NCBI GenBank assembly: GCA_052090825.1
Contig: JBQDBK010000016.1
Location: 1 to 30,376 of the forward strand
DNA from: JBQDBK01 sp052090825
GTDB lineage: Bacteria; Bacillota; Clostridia; Tissierellales; Peptoniphilaceae
Direction of reading: 5' to 3'
DNA length: 30,376 nt
Part shown: piece by piece, positions 21,818 to 30,376 of the stretch
Position numbering within the stretch: position 1 is the first letter of the stretch
Layout of the letters: every line of letters starts with the position of its first letter
The notes under the pieces: model-generated
The model's input: the letters and a program-made list of their open reading frames with translations, nothing else
The model's database searches: none
Told to the model about the DNA's origin: nothing
Translations under genes and position numbers: made by a program

Positions 21818-21853
21818 AAAGAGAGTAGAATTTAATTAAATTCTACTCTCTTT
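21818..21853 (-). terminator. Terminator overlapping the end of folC
   Basis: Perfect 16-bp inverted repeat AAAGAGAGTAGAATTT / AAATTCTACTCTCTTT with an AATT loop. It includes the last folC codons and stop (21834-21832). The T-tract on the minus strand is short, so stability of the stem must do most of the work. Confidence 0.7.
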
Positions 21854-23136
21854 ATTGTCTCTTTTGTTTCACTTACTAAATACAAAGAACCTGCTATTAA
21901 AATTAAGTCATCTTTATTTGCTTCTTTTAATATTTTTTTTATGGCTTTTTCTAAGCTTTCAATTACCAAAACATTATCAACATACTTTTTTGCTTCTTCT
22001 TCTAAAATCTTTAATTCAGTCTTTCTTTTAGACATTAAACTAACTAGCAAAATTTCATCAGCATATTTCCCTAATTCTAAAAGCATTTTTTCATGTTCTT
22101 TATCATCTAAAATCGAAGTTATTATATAAAGCTTATTGTAATTAAATAATTTTAAGTTTTCGGTCAACCTTTGAATTCCATCTAAATTATGGGCTCCATC
22201 TAGTAAAATTTTAGGATTTTCACTTATTATCTCCATTCTACCTGCCCATCTAGACTTGTATAAACCTTCCTTTAACTTTTCATCACTTATATTAATAATC
22301 TTTCTTTGTCTTAATTCTAATAGTCCAGCTAGGGCTAGGGCTGAGTTTTCTAATTGATAAAAACCCAGCATACCTATCTTTATATCTTCTATTAGCTCAT
22401 TTTTATACTTTAGTGAATAGCTAGTATATTTATCACTTATACTAACATTTGATATTTGATATTCTTTAAAATCGTGAAAATCTGCTTCATTTTTTATAGA
22501 GGTTTTTTTTAAAACTTTTATTACTCTTTCATCTTTATTAGAAGAAAATACAAGGTTTTTTTCTTTTATTATACCTGCTTTTTGAAAGGCTATTTCCTCT
22601 AGAGAATCTCCTAAATATGACATATGATCCATTGATATAGGAGTTATAAAATCAATTATTTTATCTTTGCCATCTACTACATTTGTACTATCAGATGCTC
22701 CTCCCATCCCAACTTCTAATATTGAATAGTCACATTTATTTTCTTTGAAATATATAAATGCCATAGCAGTTATAAATTCAAAGAAAGTTAGCATTTCAAA
22801 TTCTTCTATTATTTTTTCTTCTGCTTCTATTACTAATTGTCCAATTCTTATAAAATCTTCATCATCTATTTCTCTACCATCTACTATAATTCTTTCATTA
22901 TATTTTTCTAGATGAGGAGAAGTATTTAATCCTACTTTATATCCACCCTCTTTAAGCATACTATATAGAAATTTAGAAGTTGAGCCTTTTCCATTAGTTC
23001 CTGCAACATGAAGATATTTTTGATTTTTTTGAGGATTTCCTAAAAATTCTAATAAAGCTTTCATTCTTTTAAAATCGTAGGATTTCCTCTTTCCTTCCCT
23101 TGACTCTATATTTTCTATAATATCATTTATTTTCAT
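21832..23136 (-). CDS. folC: Folylpolyglutamate synthase / dihydrofolate synthase
   Basis: FolC adds glutamate to dihydropteroate and then further glutamates to folates, retaining them in the cell. The 434-residue protein has the Mur-ligase fold: the P-loop VAGTNGKGSTSKF near 44-56, the second motif EVGMGGASDSTNVVD near 142, ITPISMDHMSYLG near 166, RWAGRMEII near 301 and LLDGAHNLDG near 313. Its ATG overlaps the valS stop by 4 bases (ATGA), so it is controlled with valS through the valine T-box. The dihydropteroate synthase gene folP, whose product supplies its substrate, lies on the other side of valS in divergent orientation. Confidence 0.95.
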   Translation of the reverse strand: MKINDIIENIESREGKRKSYDFKRMKALLEFLGNPQKNQKYLHVAGTNGKGSTSKFLYSMLKEGGYKVGLNTSPHLEKYNERIIVDGREIDDEDFIRIGQLVIEAEEKIIEEFEMLTFFEFITAMAFIYFKENKCDYSILEVGMGGASDSTNVVDGKDKIIDFITPISMDHMSYLGDSLEEIAFQKAGIIKEKNLVFSSNKDERVIKVLKKTSIKNEADFHDFKEYQISNVSISDKYTSYSLKYKNELIEDIKIGMLGFYQLENSALALAGLLELRQRKIINISDEKLKEGLYKSRWAGRMEIISENPKILLDGAHNLDGIQRLTENLKLFNYNKLYIITSILDDKEHEKMLLELGKYADEILLVSLMSKRKTELKILEEEAKKYVDNVLVIESLEKAIKKILKEANKDDLILIAGSLYLVSETKETIKRVEFN

Positions 23137-25784
23137 TTTAAATTCTCTTTAACTTTATTTAATCTTTCTTCTATTGTAACTAACATTTTTTCATATTTTT
23201 CAAGTTTTTCTTTCTCTTCATTTACAACTTTTTCAGGAGCTTTAGAAACAAATTTTTCATTAGATAATTTTCCCTTTGCTCTTTTTATTTCTGATAAAGT
23301 GTCTTCCCTGTCCTTTGAAAGTCTTTCAAATTCTTTTTCATAGTCAATAAGATCTTTTAAAGGAAGGAATATTTGAGATTTATCTAAAACTATAGAAATA
23401 TTATCTTCCTCAACTTCTTCCAAGGAATTAACTACTTTAACGTCTGTAGAATATCCTAGATTTAAAAACTTATCTGCATTTTCTTCTACTAAGTTTTTAA
23501 CTTCTTCTGATTTAGTATATACAATTGTGCTAGACTTTTTGCTATTTTCTATATTCATTTGCGCTCTAGCATTTCTAATTTCTCTAATAGCTTCTTTTAT
23601 ATATTCTATGTTAGCTTCTTCTTTTTCAAATTTATATTGGTTCATAACTTCTGGCCATTCTTCAACTATTAAAGCTTTATCAACCATTGGTAAGTGACTA
23701 TAGATTTCTTCAGTTATAAATGGCATAAATGGGTGAAGTAATTTTAATATATTTTTTAATACATAAAGTAAAACTGATTTTGCTACTAGTTTGTCTGATT
23801 CATTTTCCCCATATAATCTGGATTTAACCATTTCAATATACCAATCACAATAGTCATTCCAAATAAAGTCATATATATCACTAGCAGCAAGTCCTAGATC
23901 ATATTTATCTATTTTATTTGTCATATCTTCAATTACTTTTTGTAATCTTGATAATATCCACTTATCTTCATTTTTAAGATTTTCTTTATTTATTTCAAAC
24001 TTATCTTCATTTTCTAAATTCATTAATACAAATCTAGTTGCATTCCATAATTTGTTAGCAAAATTTCTATTGGCTTCAACTCTTTCATTATAAAATCTCA
24101 TATCATTTCCAGGAGTATTACCAAAAATTAAAGTAAATCTTAAAGCATCTGCACCATAAGCATCAATTATTTCAAGAGGATCAATTCCATTTCCTAATGA
24201 CTTACTCATCTTTCTTCCTTGAGAGTCTCTTACTAGACCAGTGAAGAATACATCTTTAAATGGAACTTCTCCCATATTTTCTATACTTGAAAATACCATC
24301 CTAATTACCCAGAAGAATATAATGTCATAACCAGTTACAAGTACATCTGTTGGATAAAAATAATCTAAATCTTCTGTTTTTTCAGGCCATCCTAAAGTAG
24401 AAAAAGGCCATAAGGCTGATGAAAACCAAGTGTCTAGGGTATCTTCATCTTGTCTAAAGGTACATGATTCATAACCTTTACTTCCTGTAGGGTCTGTTCT
24501 TGATACCACTGTTTCTCCAGTTTCATTACAATAATATACTGGAAGTCTATGTCCCCACCACAACTGTCTTGATATACACCAATCTCTTATATTTTCAAGC
24601 CAGTTTACATAAACTTTTCCAAGTCTATTAGGTAAGAAGTTAAGTTCGCCTCTTTTATAGGCTTCTAAAGCTGGTTTTGCCAATGGCTCCATTTTTACAA
24701 ACCATTGTTTAGAAATCATTGGTTCTATTACAGTTTTACATCTTTCACAATGTCCAATTGAATTATGGTGCTTTTCTACTTTTGACAATAATCCCATTTC
24801 TTCAAAATCTGCAACTATTTTCTTTCTAGCCTCATATCTTTCAAAGCCTTTATAGGCTCCTGCTAGTTCATTTAAATGTCCATCATCTGTCATAATCTTA
24901 AATTGCCCTAGATTATGTCTTTCGCCTACTTCAAAGTCGTTAGGATCATGAGATGGTGTTATTTTTACTGCTCCACTTCCAAAATCCATTTCTACATATT
25001 CATCATCTATTATAGGAATAGCCTTGTTATCCATTACAGGAATAAGAACTTTTTTACCTACTAAATCTTTGTATCTTTCATCATTAGGATTAACAGCTAC
25101 TGCTAGGTCTCCTGGTATAGTTTCTGGTCTTGTTGTAGCAACTTCAATATATCCACTACCGTCTTCAAGGGGATACTTAAAATGCCAAATAAATCCATCT
25201 TGTTCTTCATACTCTACTTCTGCATCTGATACAGCGGTTCCACAAGACGGACACCAATTTATTATTCTATCTCCCCTGTAGATTAATCCCTTTTCATATA
25301 ATTTTATAAACACTTCTTCTACAGCTTTAGAAAGAGTTTCATCTAAAGTAAATCTTTCTCTAGACCAATCACAAGAAACTCCTAACTTTTTTAATTGATT
25401 TTTTATATTTCCACCATATAATTCAGTCCATTTCCAAGCTTCTTCTAAAAATGCCTCTCTGCCTAATTCTTTTTTCGACTTACCCTCAGACTTAAGTTTT
25501 TCAACCACTTTAACTTCTGTTGATATTGAAGCATGGTCTGTTCCTGGTAACCATAAAGCACTATAACCTTGCATTCTTTTATATCTAGTTATTACATCTT
25601 GTATGGTATTATTTAAAGCATGACCCATATGAAGATTTCCTGTTACATTTGGAGGAGGCATAACTATCGTAAAAGGTTTCTTATTTCTATCAATCTCTGC
25701 CTTAAAATAATTATTATCCATCCAATACTTATATAACCTATCTTCAAATTCTTTAGGATTATATGTTTTTGATAATTGCTCCAT
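23133..25784 (-). CDS. valS: Valyl-tRNA synthetase
   Basis: Class I synthetase that charges tRNA-Val. The 883-residue protein, the usual bacterial length, has PPPNVTGNLHMGHALN (HIGH box near 52), an editing domain inserted between about 200 and 350, a zinc-ribbon-like CERC region near 348, GRKMSKSLGNGIDP (KMSKS near 521), an anticodon-binding helical domain, and a C-terminal coiled-coil arm (about 815-883) rich in lysine and glutamate. The ATG at 25784 has AAGGAGG upstream. Expression is controlled by the T-box leader at 25801-26012. folC is translated from the same mRNA with a 4-base overlap. Confidence 0.97.
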   Translation of the reverse strand: MEQLSKTYNPKEFEDRLYKYWMDNNYFKAEIDRNKKPFTIVMPPPNVTGNLHMGHALNNTIQDVITRYKRMQGYSALWLPGTDHASISTEVKVVEKLKSEGKSKKELGREAFLEEAWKWTELYGGNIKNQLKKLGVSCDWSRERFTLDETLSKAVEEVFIKLYEKGLIYRGDRIINWCPSCGTAVSDAEVEYEEQDGFIWHFKYPLEDGSGYIEVATTRPETIPGDLAVAVNPNDERYKDLVGKKVLIPVMDNKAIPIIDDEYVEMDFGSGAVKITPSHDPNDFEVGERHNLGQFKIMTDDGHLNELAGAYKGFERYEARKKIVADFEEMGLLSKVEKHHNSIGHCERCKTVIEPMISKQWFVKMEPLAKPALEAYKRGELNFLPNRLGKVYVNWLENIRDWCISRQLWWGHRLPVYYCNETGETVVSRTDPTGSKGYESCTFRQDEDTLDTWFSSALWPFSTLGWPEKTEDLDYFYPTDVLVTGYDIIFFWVIRMVFSSIENMGEVPFKDVFFTGLVRDSQGRKMSKSLGNGIDPLEIIDAYGADALRFTLIFGNTPGNDMRFYNERVEANRNFANKLWNATRFVLMNLENEDKFEINKENLKNEDKWILSRLQKVIEDMTNKIDKYDLGLAASDIYDFIWNDYCDWYIEMVKSRLYGENESDKLVAKSVLLYVLKNILKLLHPFMPFITEEIYSHLPMVDKALIVEEWPEVMNQYKFEKEEANIEYIKEAIREIRNARAQMNIENSKKSSTIVYTKSEEVKNLVEENADKFLNLGYSTDVKVVNSLEEVEEDNISIVLDKSQIFLPLKDLIDYEKEFERLSKDREDTLSEIKRAKGKLSNEKFVSKAPEKVVNEEKEKLEKYEKMLVTIEERLNKVKENLK

Positions 25785-25800
25785 TTATTTCCTCCTTATA

Positions 25801-26012
25801 ATAAAAAAGCCCCCGTCCAAGATAAGGACGAAGGACGTGGTACCACCTTAATTTCCGCTATTGCGGCTCAATAAATTTAACGATTCCCCGTTGTAGTTTT
25901 AACTACAAAGCAAAAAAGCAACCTTCATACTAACTTGACAATATCTTCCACCAACCGATATTTCTCTAAAGTCTCCCTAATACTACTCCTCTTTTTATAT
26001 GCTTATTAAATT
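25801..26012 (-). promoter_or_regulatory. Valine T-box leader of valS-folC
   Basis: Minus-strand leader that senses uncharged tRNA-Val. The T-box core AAGGTGGTACCACG lies at 25849-25836. A terminator follows: CTTCGTCC, a 7-base loop, then GGACGGGG and six T (to about 25802). A stable hairpin with arms TTGTAGTT and AACTACAA (25908-25891) fits Stem III. Stem I is built on AAAAAG (25996-25991) pairing with CTTTTT, with an AGTA/GAA loop-E. In the specifier loop, GTT at 25922-25920 follows GAAG and is followed by a purine, which fits a valine specifier. The specifier was placed by eye, so the exact triplet is less certain than the T-box itself. Confidence 0.92.
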
Positions 26013-26018
26013 ATTTCC

Positions 26019-26047
26019 ATTATAAAATCTACTTATTATAAAGTCAA
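26019..26047 (-). promoter_or_regulatory. Promoter of the valS T-box operon
   Basis: Minus strand TTGACT (26047-26042), a 17-base spacer and TATAAT (26024-26019). The start near 26012 matches the beginning of the T-box Stem I region. Confidence 0.8.
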
Positions 26048-26105
26048 TAGCTTGCTTTATCTAAATTGACATAATTATATTTATATTATATATTTTATTA
26101 GAAAG

Positions 26106-26140
26106 ATATTAAACTTTCAAGTTTAGTTTGAATTTAATAT
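26106..26140. repeat. Imperfect inverted repeat upstream of folP
   Basis: ATATTAAACTTTCAA (26106-26120) and TTGAATTTAATAT (26128-26140) pair with one or two bulged bases. It lies between the folP start and the valS promoter and could be an operator or a hairpin; AT-rich chance similarity is also possible. Confidence 0.25.
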
Positions 26141-26176
26141 TTTATTTAAAGTTTAAAACTTAATAAGAGGTGGACA

Positions 26177-27157
26177 ATGGAAAAATTAATTTTTAGATAT
26201 AAAGATAAGATTATAGAAAGTGGACATAAAACAATTATTTGTGGAATAGTAAATGTTACTCCAGACTCTTTTTCTGATGGTGGTAAATGGTATGGAAAAG
26301 TTGAAGCTATTAAACATGCTCTTGAATTAATTGAAGATGGGGCCACAATGCTTGATATTGGTGGAGAGTCTACTAGACCTGGCAGTACCCCTGTTAGTGT
26401 AGAAGATGAAATTAAGAGAATAATACCTGTTATAAAAGAATTAAAAAATTTAACAGATATTCCTATATCTGTGGATACTTGGAAAGCAGAAGTAGCACAA
26501 GCAGCAATTGATGCAGGCGCTGATATAATAAATGATATTACAGGCTTTCTTGGAGATCCAAATATGGCTAAAGTAGTATCTAAATCTGATGTTGGCTTTA
26601 TTTCTATGTTTAACCCTACCATAGCTAGGCCTGATCATCCTAGTTCAAAAACATTTCCTAAATTTGGGGAAAATAATATATTTAACAAAGAAGAATTTGA
26701 TGAAATGCTAAAGGCGCCTATTGAGGAAACTATGTTATCTTATTTTAAAAAATCAATTGAAATAGCAAAATCTTTTGGTATTGAAGAAGATAGAATTATG
26801 CTAGATCCAGGAATTGGTTTTGGTCTTACTAAAAAAGAAAATCTATCTTTAATTAAAAATATAGATATTATACACAAACTTGGTTATCAAATATTTTTAG
26901 GAGTTTCTAGAAAAAGATTTATTGTCAATATACTAAGCGAAGTTGGATTTGATATGAGTCAAAAAGAAGATGGATTTTTTGATAATAAGGATTTAGGATC
27001 TGCTCAACTTAGTGCTATTGCAGCATTTATGGGAGTTGAAGTTATTAGAGTTCATACTATTAAAGAACACTTGATGGCTACAACTATTGGAGATTCTGTT
27101 AGACTTGCTAGCTTTATGGAAGATCTTAATTTTGAAGGATACCAAAACAAAAAATAG
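26177..27157 (+). CDS. folP: Dihydropteroate synthase, long variant
   Basis: Joins pterin pyrophosphate and p-aminobenzoate to make dihydropteroate, the sulfonamide target. The TIM-barrel signatures are all present: IVNVTPDSFSDGG near 24-36, DIGGESTRPGS near 59, SVDTWKAEVA near 97, IINDITGF near 115, LDPGIGFG near 209, GVSRKRFI near 241 and IRVHTIKEH near 288. At 326 residues it is about 50 longer than usual. The usual MHxxGxP loop is replaced by SMFNPTIARPDHPSSK plus an insertion (about 138-180), and the tail has about 20 extra residues. The ATG at 26177 has GAGGTGG upstream. Single gene, ending in a terminator that overlaps its stop; divergent from valS-folC. Confidence 0.92.
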   Translation: MEKLIFRYKDKIIESGHKTIICGIVNVTPDSFSDGGKWYGKVEAIKHALELIEDGATMLDIGGESTRPGSTPVSVEDEIKRIIPVIKELKNLTDIPISVDTWKAEVAQAAIDAGADIINDITGFLGDPNMAKVVSKSDVGFISMFNPTIARPDHPSSKTFPKFGENNIFNKEEFDEMLKAPIEETMLSYFKKSIEIAKSFGIEEDRIMLDPGIGFGLTKKENLSLIKNIDIIHKLGYQIFLGVSRKRFIVNILSEVGFDMSQKEDGFFDNKDLGSAQLSAIAAFMGVEVIRVHTIKEHLMATTIGDSVRLASFMEDLNFEGYQNKK

Positions 27158-27190
27158 GTATATAATCTAGATTATATACCTATTTTTTTA
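27151..27190 (+). terminator. Terminator overlapping the folP stop codon
   Basis: AAAATAGGTATATAAT (27151-27166), a CTAG loop and ATTATATACCTATTTT (27171-27186) form a perfect 16-bp stem, with T continuing after it. It contains the folP stop and ends 20 bases before the pepF stop on the other strand, so it may serve both. Confidence 0.85.
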
Positions 27191-27210
27191 TAACAAATTT
27201 AGATATATAT

Positions 27211-28995
27211 TTACATTAGATCTTCAATTTTATCTACTATTTCACCAATATATGCAATAGTATTTAAAATAAAATCATCTTTTTCTATATCAACGCCACT
27301 CACCTTTACTAAATCTATAAGGTCTAAACTTCCACCCTTAGATAAAGTTTCAATCCATTTTTTTGACTCTTCCTGATTTTCATTTATTCTTCTAGCAACT
27401 TCTGTAGCTATTGATAAACCCGCACTATAAGTGTAAGAATATAAGCCCATATAATAATGAGGTTGTCTCATCCAAGTTAATCCCGCATAATCATCAATCT
27501 CTACATCATCTTTCCAGAAATCTTTTAAAACAGATTTTTTAATCTCTGAAAGAACCTTTTCTGTTAAAGCTTCCCCCTTATCTAGTTTCTTGTAAACTTC
27601 CCTTTGATAAGCAGCTTCTAATAAATGAGTTACACAATTGTGAAAATAAGTATTAGAAATTTGAGCTGCATAAACAAATCTTTTAAATCTATCACTACCC
27701 GCTTTCTTTAATAAGCTTTGAGATAATAAAAGTTCATTTAATGTCGAAGGAGCTTCTATAAAATAAAGTGATGGCTCTTCTTGAAGAATACTATTGTTTT
27801 CTTGAGCTAGATGAAAGTGTACCCCATGACCAATCTCGTGTATTAAAGTATAGACCTCATTTAACATTTCAGTAAAGGATAACAATATATAAGATCCATG
27901 CTTATATGGAGACGAACAAAATCCACCTGTAGATTTTCCCTCATTATTAGCAAAGTCTATCCATTTGTCACTATAAGCGCTCATAGCCACTTTAAGATAA
28001 TCATCACCCATTACTTTTAAGGCATCTTCAACATAAATTTTCGTCTCTTCAATACTTATTTTAGCTGTAAAATCTCCATCTATTGGAACTTTTAAATCAG
28101 CAAAAGTCATTTTATCAAGCTTATAAAACTTTTTAATAAGCCTAGAGTACTTCCTCATTATAGGTGATAGTTTTTCCATCATTAAATCAATTTGTCTATC
28201 ATAAATCCATCTATCTACACCTTGATCAAATAATAAATAATCTATTACACTTTCAAATCCCTTTAAATTCGCTATTTGCTTCTCATTGTTTACATGAGAT
28301 ATATAAATGGCTGCAAAAGTATTTTTGTACTTTTCTAAACCTTTAGAAAAACTTTCAAAGGATTTTCTTCTAACTTTAGTATCTGTGCTATGAGCATAAA
28401 AATTTTCATAAAAAACAAAACTATTCTCATACTTTTTCCCATCTACTTCAAAACTGTCAAAGGTTATATCGGCTAGCTTAGAATCCTCATATATATTATA
28501 AGGAGCTGATGTTGCGGAATTTAAAGCTGCAAGGACATGCTCACCTTCTTTAGGCAGAAGGTGTTTTTTCTTTCTCAATAATTTCTTTAGGTAATAATCA
28601 AAACTGTTTGTTTTCTCAATAGCTTCTTCTAGAATTTTATTATCTAAATTTAAAATTTCTGATTCAAAAAAAGATATTTTTGTTAATAATTTATTATAAA
28701 AATTATAAAATTTTTGACTTCTAATCTTCGCTTTTTCATTAGTTAAGTCTGTACTATAATCTAATTCAACATAATTTAAAACTAAGCTTAATCCTTCTTC
28801 TATTAATTCATTTATTTCTATAGCCTCTAATAATTCAGAAGAATTTTTTATATTATTCTTATAATTTATAAGTTTATCTACATTTTTAGAAACTTCTTCC
28901 AATTTATCCTCATAAGCTTTTTCATCTTTAAAAAGTCTTGTTAAATCCCATTTTAAACTTTCATCTATCTCTTCTCTTCTTTTTAATTTTTCCAT
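27211..28995 (-). CDS. pepF: Oligoendopeptidase F
   Basis: Zinc metallopeptidase of family M3B that cuts short peptides inside the cell. The 594-residue product is of normal length. The zinc motif TLIHEIGHGVHF lies near 388-399 (HExxH), followed about 25 residues later by the glutamate in FIEAPSTLNELLL, the third zinc ligand. The C-terminal TWMRQPHYYMGLYSYTYSAG is the family signature for substrate binding. The ATG at 28995 is 1 base after the trpS stop, and the GGGAG ribosome binding site sits in the last trpS codons, so translation is coupled. Last gene of the amidohydrolase-trpS-pepF unit. Confidence 0.96.
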   Translation of the reverse strand: MEKLKRREEIDESLKWDLTRLFKDEKAYEDKLEEVSKNVDKLINYKNNIKNSSELLEAIEINELIEEGLSLVLNYVELDYSTDLTNEKAKIRSQKFYNFYNKLLTKISFFESEILNLDNKILEEAIEKTNSFDYYLKKLLRKKKHLLPKEGEHVLAALNSATSAPYNIYEDSKLADITFDSFEVDGKKYENSFVFYENFYAHSTDTKVRRKSFESFSKGLEKYKNTFAAIYISHVNNEKQIANLKGFESVIDYLLFDQGVDRWIYDRQIDLMMEKLSPIMRKYSRLIKKFYKLDKMTFADLKVPIDGDFTAKISIEETKIYVEDALKVMGDDYLKVAMSAYSDKWIDFANNEGKSTGGFCSSPYKHGSYILLSFTEMLNEVYTLIHEIGHGVHFHLAQENNSILQEEPSLYFIEAPSTLNELLLSQSLLKKAGSDRFKRFVYAAQISNTYFHNCVTHLLEAAYQREVYKKLDKGEALTEKVLSEIKKSVLKDFWKDDVEIDDYAGLTWMRQPHYYMGLYSYTYSAGLSIATEVARRINENQEESKKWIETLSKGGSLDLIDLVKVSGVDIEKDDFILNTIAYIGEIVDKIEDLM

Positions 28996-28996
28996 T

Positions 28997-29986
28997 TTAT
29001 CTCCCTATAAAGCCCATTTTTTTATAAACTTTTCTTAAAGTTTTATTGGCCAAGTAAGAAGCTTTCTCTGCTCCTTCTTTATATACCTTTTCTAAATATT
29101 CTTTATTATTTCTGATTTCATTAAATCTATTTCTAAGTGGTCTCAACCCTTCCACAACAAGTTCTGCTAAATCTTCTTTAAAGACTCCATATCCTAAATT
29201 TTTATATTTTTTCACAATTTCTTCAGAAGTCATACCACTAAAAGCTATATAAATATTTATTAAATTTTTTAATCCTGCTTGTTCATCATTATAATTAAAT
29301 TCTCCTAGAGAATCTGTAACTGCTCTTTTAATTTTTCTTCTAGTATCATCTTCACTATCCAGTAATAAAATAAAAGCATTTTTATCAATATCTGACTTGC
29401 TCATTTTATACCTAGGATCTTGTAGTGACATAATCCTTGCTCCCACTTTTGGAGTTAAAATATCTGGAATAGTAAAAGTGTCTGAATATCTTGAATTAAA
29501 TTTTTGAGCTAAATCCCTTGTCAATTCAATATGTTGTCTTTGATCTTCTCCTACAGGAACAAAATCCGTTTGATAAAGTAAAATATCTGCTGCCATTAAA
29601 ATAGGATAATTTAAAATACCGGCTAAAACTTCTTTTGATTTTAAAGATTTATCTTTAAATTGAGTCATTCTTTGAAGTTGTCCCATAGAAGTTATGGAGT
29701 TTAACATCCATCCCAATTCTACATGTTGTGGAACATGGGATTGAATATATATAATAGATTTTTCTGGATCTAAGCCAGCTGCTAGATATAAAGCTAAAAC
29801 ATCTAGAGTATTTTTTCTAAGATCTTTAGGTACTTGTGGCATTGTTATAGCGTGCATATCAACAATACAATACAAACAGTTATAATCATCTTGCAGACCT
29901 ATAAAATTTTTTAATGCTCCTATATAATTTCCTATAGTCAGTGAACCAGATGGTTGTATCCCACTATAAACTATTTTTTTATCCAT
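28997..29986 (-). CDS. trpS: Tryptophanyl-tRNA synthetase
   Basis: Class Ic synthetase that charges tRNA-Trp; a gene for that tRNA lies at the other end of the window. The 329-residue product has SGIQPSGSLTIGNYIGAL (HIGH-like TIGN near 17), LNYPILMAADILLYQ near 127, GEDQRQHIELTRDLAQKFN near 147, and KMSKSD near 194. The ATG at 29986 has TAGGAGAT about 6 bases upstream and follows the amidohydrolase gene by 10 bases. No T-box is visible directly before it; any such element would lie upstream of the operon, outside the window. Confidence 0.97.
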   Translation of the reverse strand: MDKKIVYSGIQPSGSLTIGNYIGALKNFIGLQDDYNCLYCIVDMHAITMPQVPKDLRKNTLDVLALYLAAGLDPEKSIIYIQSHVPQHVELGWMLNSITSMGQLQRMTQFKDKSLKSKEVLAGILNYPILMAADILLYQTDFVPVGEDQRQHIELTRDLAQKFNSRYSDTFTIPDILTPKVGARIMSLQDPRYKMSKSDIDKNAFILLLDSEDDTRRKIKRAVTDSLGEFNYNDEQAGLKNLINIYIAFSGMTSEEIVKKYKNLGYGVFKEDLAELVVEGLRPLRNRFNEIRNNKEYLEKVYKEGAEKASYLANKTLRKVYKKMGFIGR

Positions 29987-29996
29987 TTATTATCTC

Positions 29997-30376
29997 CTAT
30001 CTATTTAAAAGTTTTTTAGTTAATTCTCTTACTTTGTATTTTATCTTTTCTTCATCTAAATTCAGAACTTCTCTATCCCTCATTATTATTTTTCCATCTA
30101 CTATCAGATCACTTACATCGGTAGATTTTGCACTATAGCATAGGGCAGAAATAAGATTATTCTTAGGAGTAAAACTTATAGAGTTTAAATCAAATAGATT
30201 AATATCTGCTAAATATCCTTCTTTTATTTGACCAGCTTCTATTCCCATTATTTCAGCTCCATTTTTTGTAACCATTTTTAAAATTTCTATTGCTTTTACT
30301 GACTCAGGATTTTTATTTAAGGCCTTATTTACTATTGAACCTATATGCATTTCTTCAACTATGTCTTGATTATTAT
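29997..30376 (-). CDS. Amidohydrolase (MtaD/SsnA-like), C-terminal part only
   Basis: The last 126 codons of a gene that runs off the right edge; the frame stays open to 30376 and the visible methionine near 30350 is internal. The partial sequence NNQDIVEEMHIGSIVNKAL followed by AIEILKMVTKNGAEIMG, GQIKEGYLADINLFDL and VSDLIVDGKIIMRDREV is the C-terminal barrel end and composite beta-domain of the amidohydrolase superfamily, closest in style to S-adenosylhomocysteine/methylthioadenosine deaminases. The metal-binding HxH motif is outside the window, so the substrate cannot be assigned. First visible gene of the unit with trpS and pepF. Confidence 0.85.
   Translation of the reverse strand, partial: NNQDIVEEMHIGSIVNKALNKNPESVKAIEILKMVTKNGAEIMGIEAGQIKEGYLADINLFDLNSISFTPKNNLISALCYSAKSTDVSDLIVDGKIIMRDREVLNLDEEKIKYKVRELTKKLLNR

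Noticed and set aside
25024..25281. Plus-strand 85-codon frame inside valS
   Set aside because: Lies opposite the conserved editing-domain region of valS and has no initiation signals.
26146..26622. Long minus-strand frame of 158 codons inside folP
   Set aside because: It is antisense to a gene with complete DHPS motifs, has no ribosome binding site, and its composition mirrors the opposite strand.

Overview
The window is a chromosomal housekeeping segment of a very AT-rich, low-G+C Gram-positive anaerobe. The gene set points to a Clostridia/Tissierellia-type Firmicute, and Peptoniphilaceae is my best guess: T-box control of valS, Asp23/FakA, YceD-L32, Hsp33, DUF4364, oligoendopeptidase F, acetate kinase, and AGGAGG-type ribosome binding sites throughout. 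Lineage is inferred from gene content only. I see no phage, insertion sequence, CRISPR array or integrated element.

Layout, left to right. (1) 1-134: tRNA-Ile (cut by the window edge) and tRNA-Trp on the minus strand behind their own promoter. (2) 201-796: a comEA-like DNA-uptake gene whose last codons are broken by an A7 run. (3) 917-2152: a plus-strand M29 aminopeptidase, convergent with (4) 2173-4552: a cation/proton antiporter and a metallophosphoesterase. (5) 4599-7319: yebC, an iron-sulfur-type flavoprotein, deoC and lgt, tightly overlapped on the minus strand and ended by a strong terminator. (6) 7456-9450: ackA, yceD and rpmF. The 59-residue L32 gene is here, and a consensus promoter lies between ackA and yceD. 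(7) 9535-10713: tmcAL alone on the plus strand. (8) 10740-16362: Asp23-like protein, fakA, recG, rsmD, coaD and a small coiled-coil protein, all minus. (9) 16531-17620: rpmB (+), a tRNA-Gly and a degenerate tRNA-Phe (-), and an ECF S-component (+). (10) 17656-20959: a CAAX-type membrane protease, sirtuin, SAM methyltransferase and hslO (-). (11) 21104-21622: a DUF4364 regulator (+). (12) 21832-26024: promoter, valine T-box, valS, folC (-). (13) 26177-27157: a dihydropteroate synthase (+). (14) 27211-30376: an amidohydrolase (cut by the window edge), trpS and pepF (-).

Minus-strand genes form tight operons with 1-11 base overlaps or gaps. Plus-strand genes are all single and closed by hairpin terminators, many of which overlap the stop codons. 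Themes are translation (valS, trpS, L28, L32, rsmD, tmcAL, yebC, tRNAs), folate (folC, folP), lipid and lipoprotein handling (fakA, lgt), acetate metabolism (ackA next to the acetate-using tmcAL), and peptide breakdown (M29 aminopeptidase, pepF).

No wholly new multigene system is evident. The observations most worth a second look are the degenerate but apparently transcribed tRNA-Phe, a probable AUU start codon for yceD, the homopolymer frameshift in comEA, and a small membrane-protein-like reading frame stopped at codon 3 downstream of folC.
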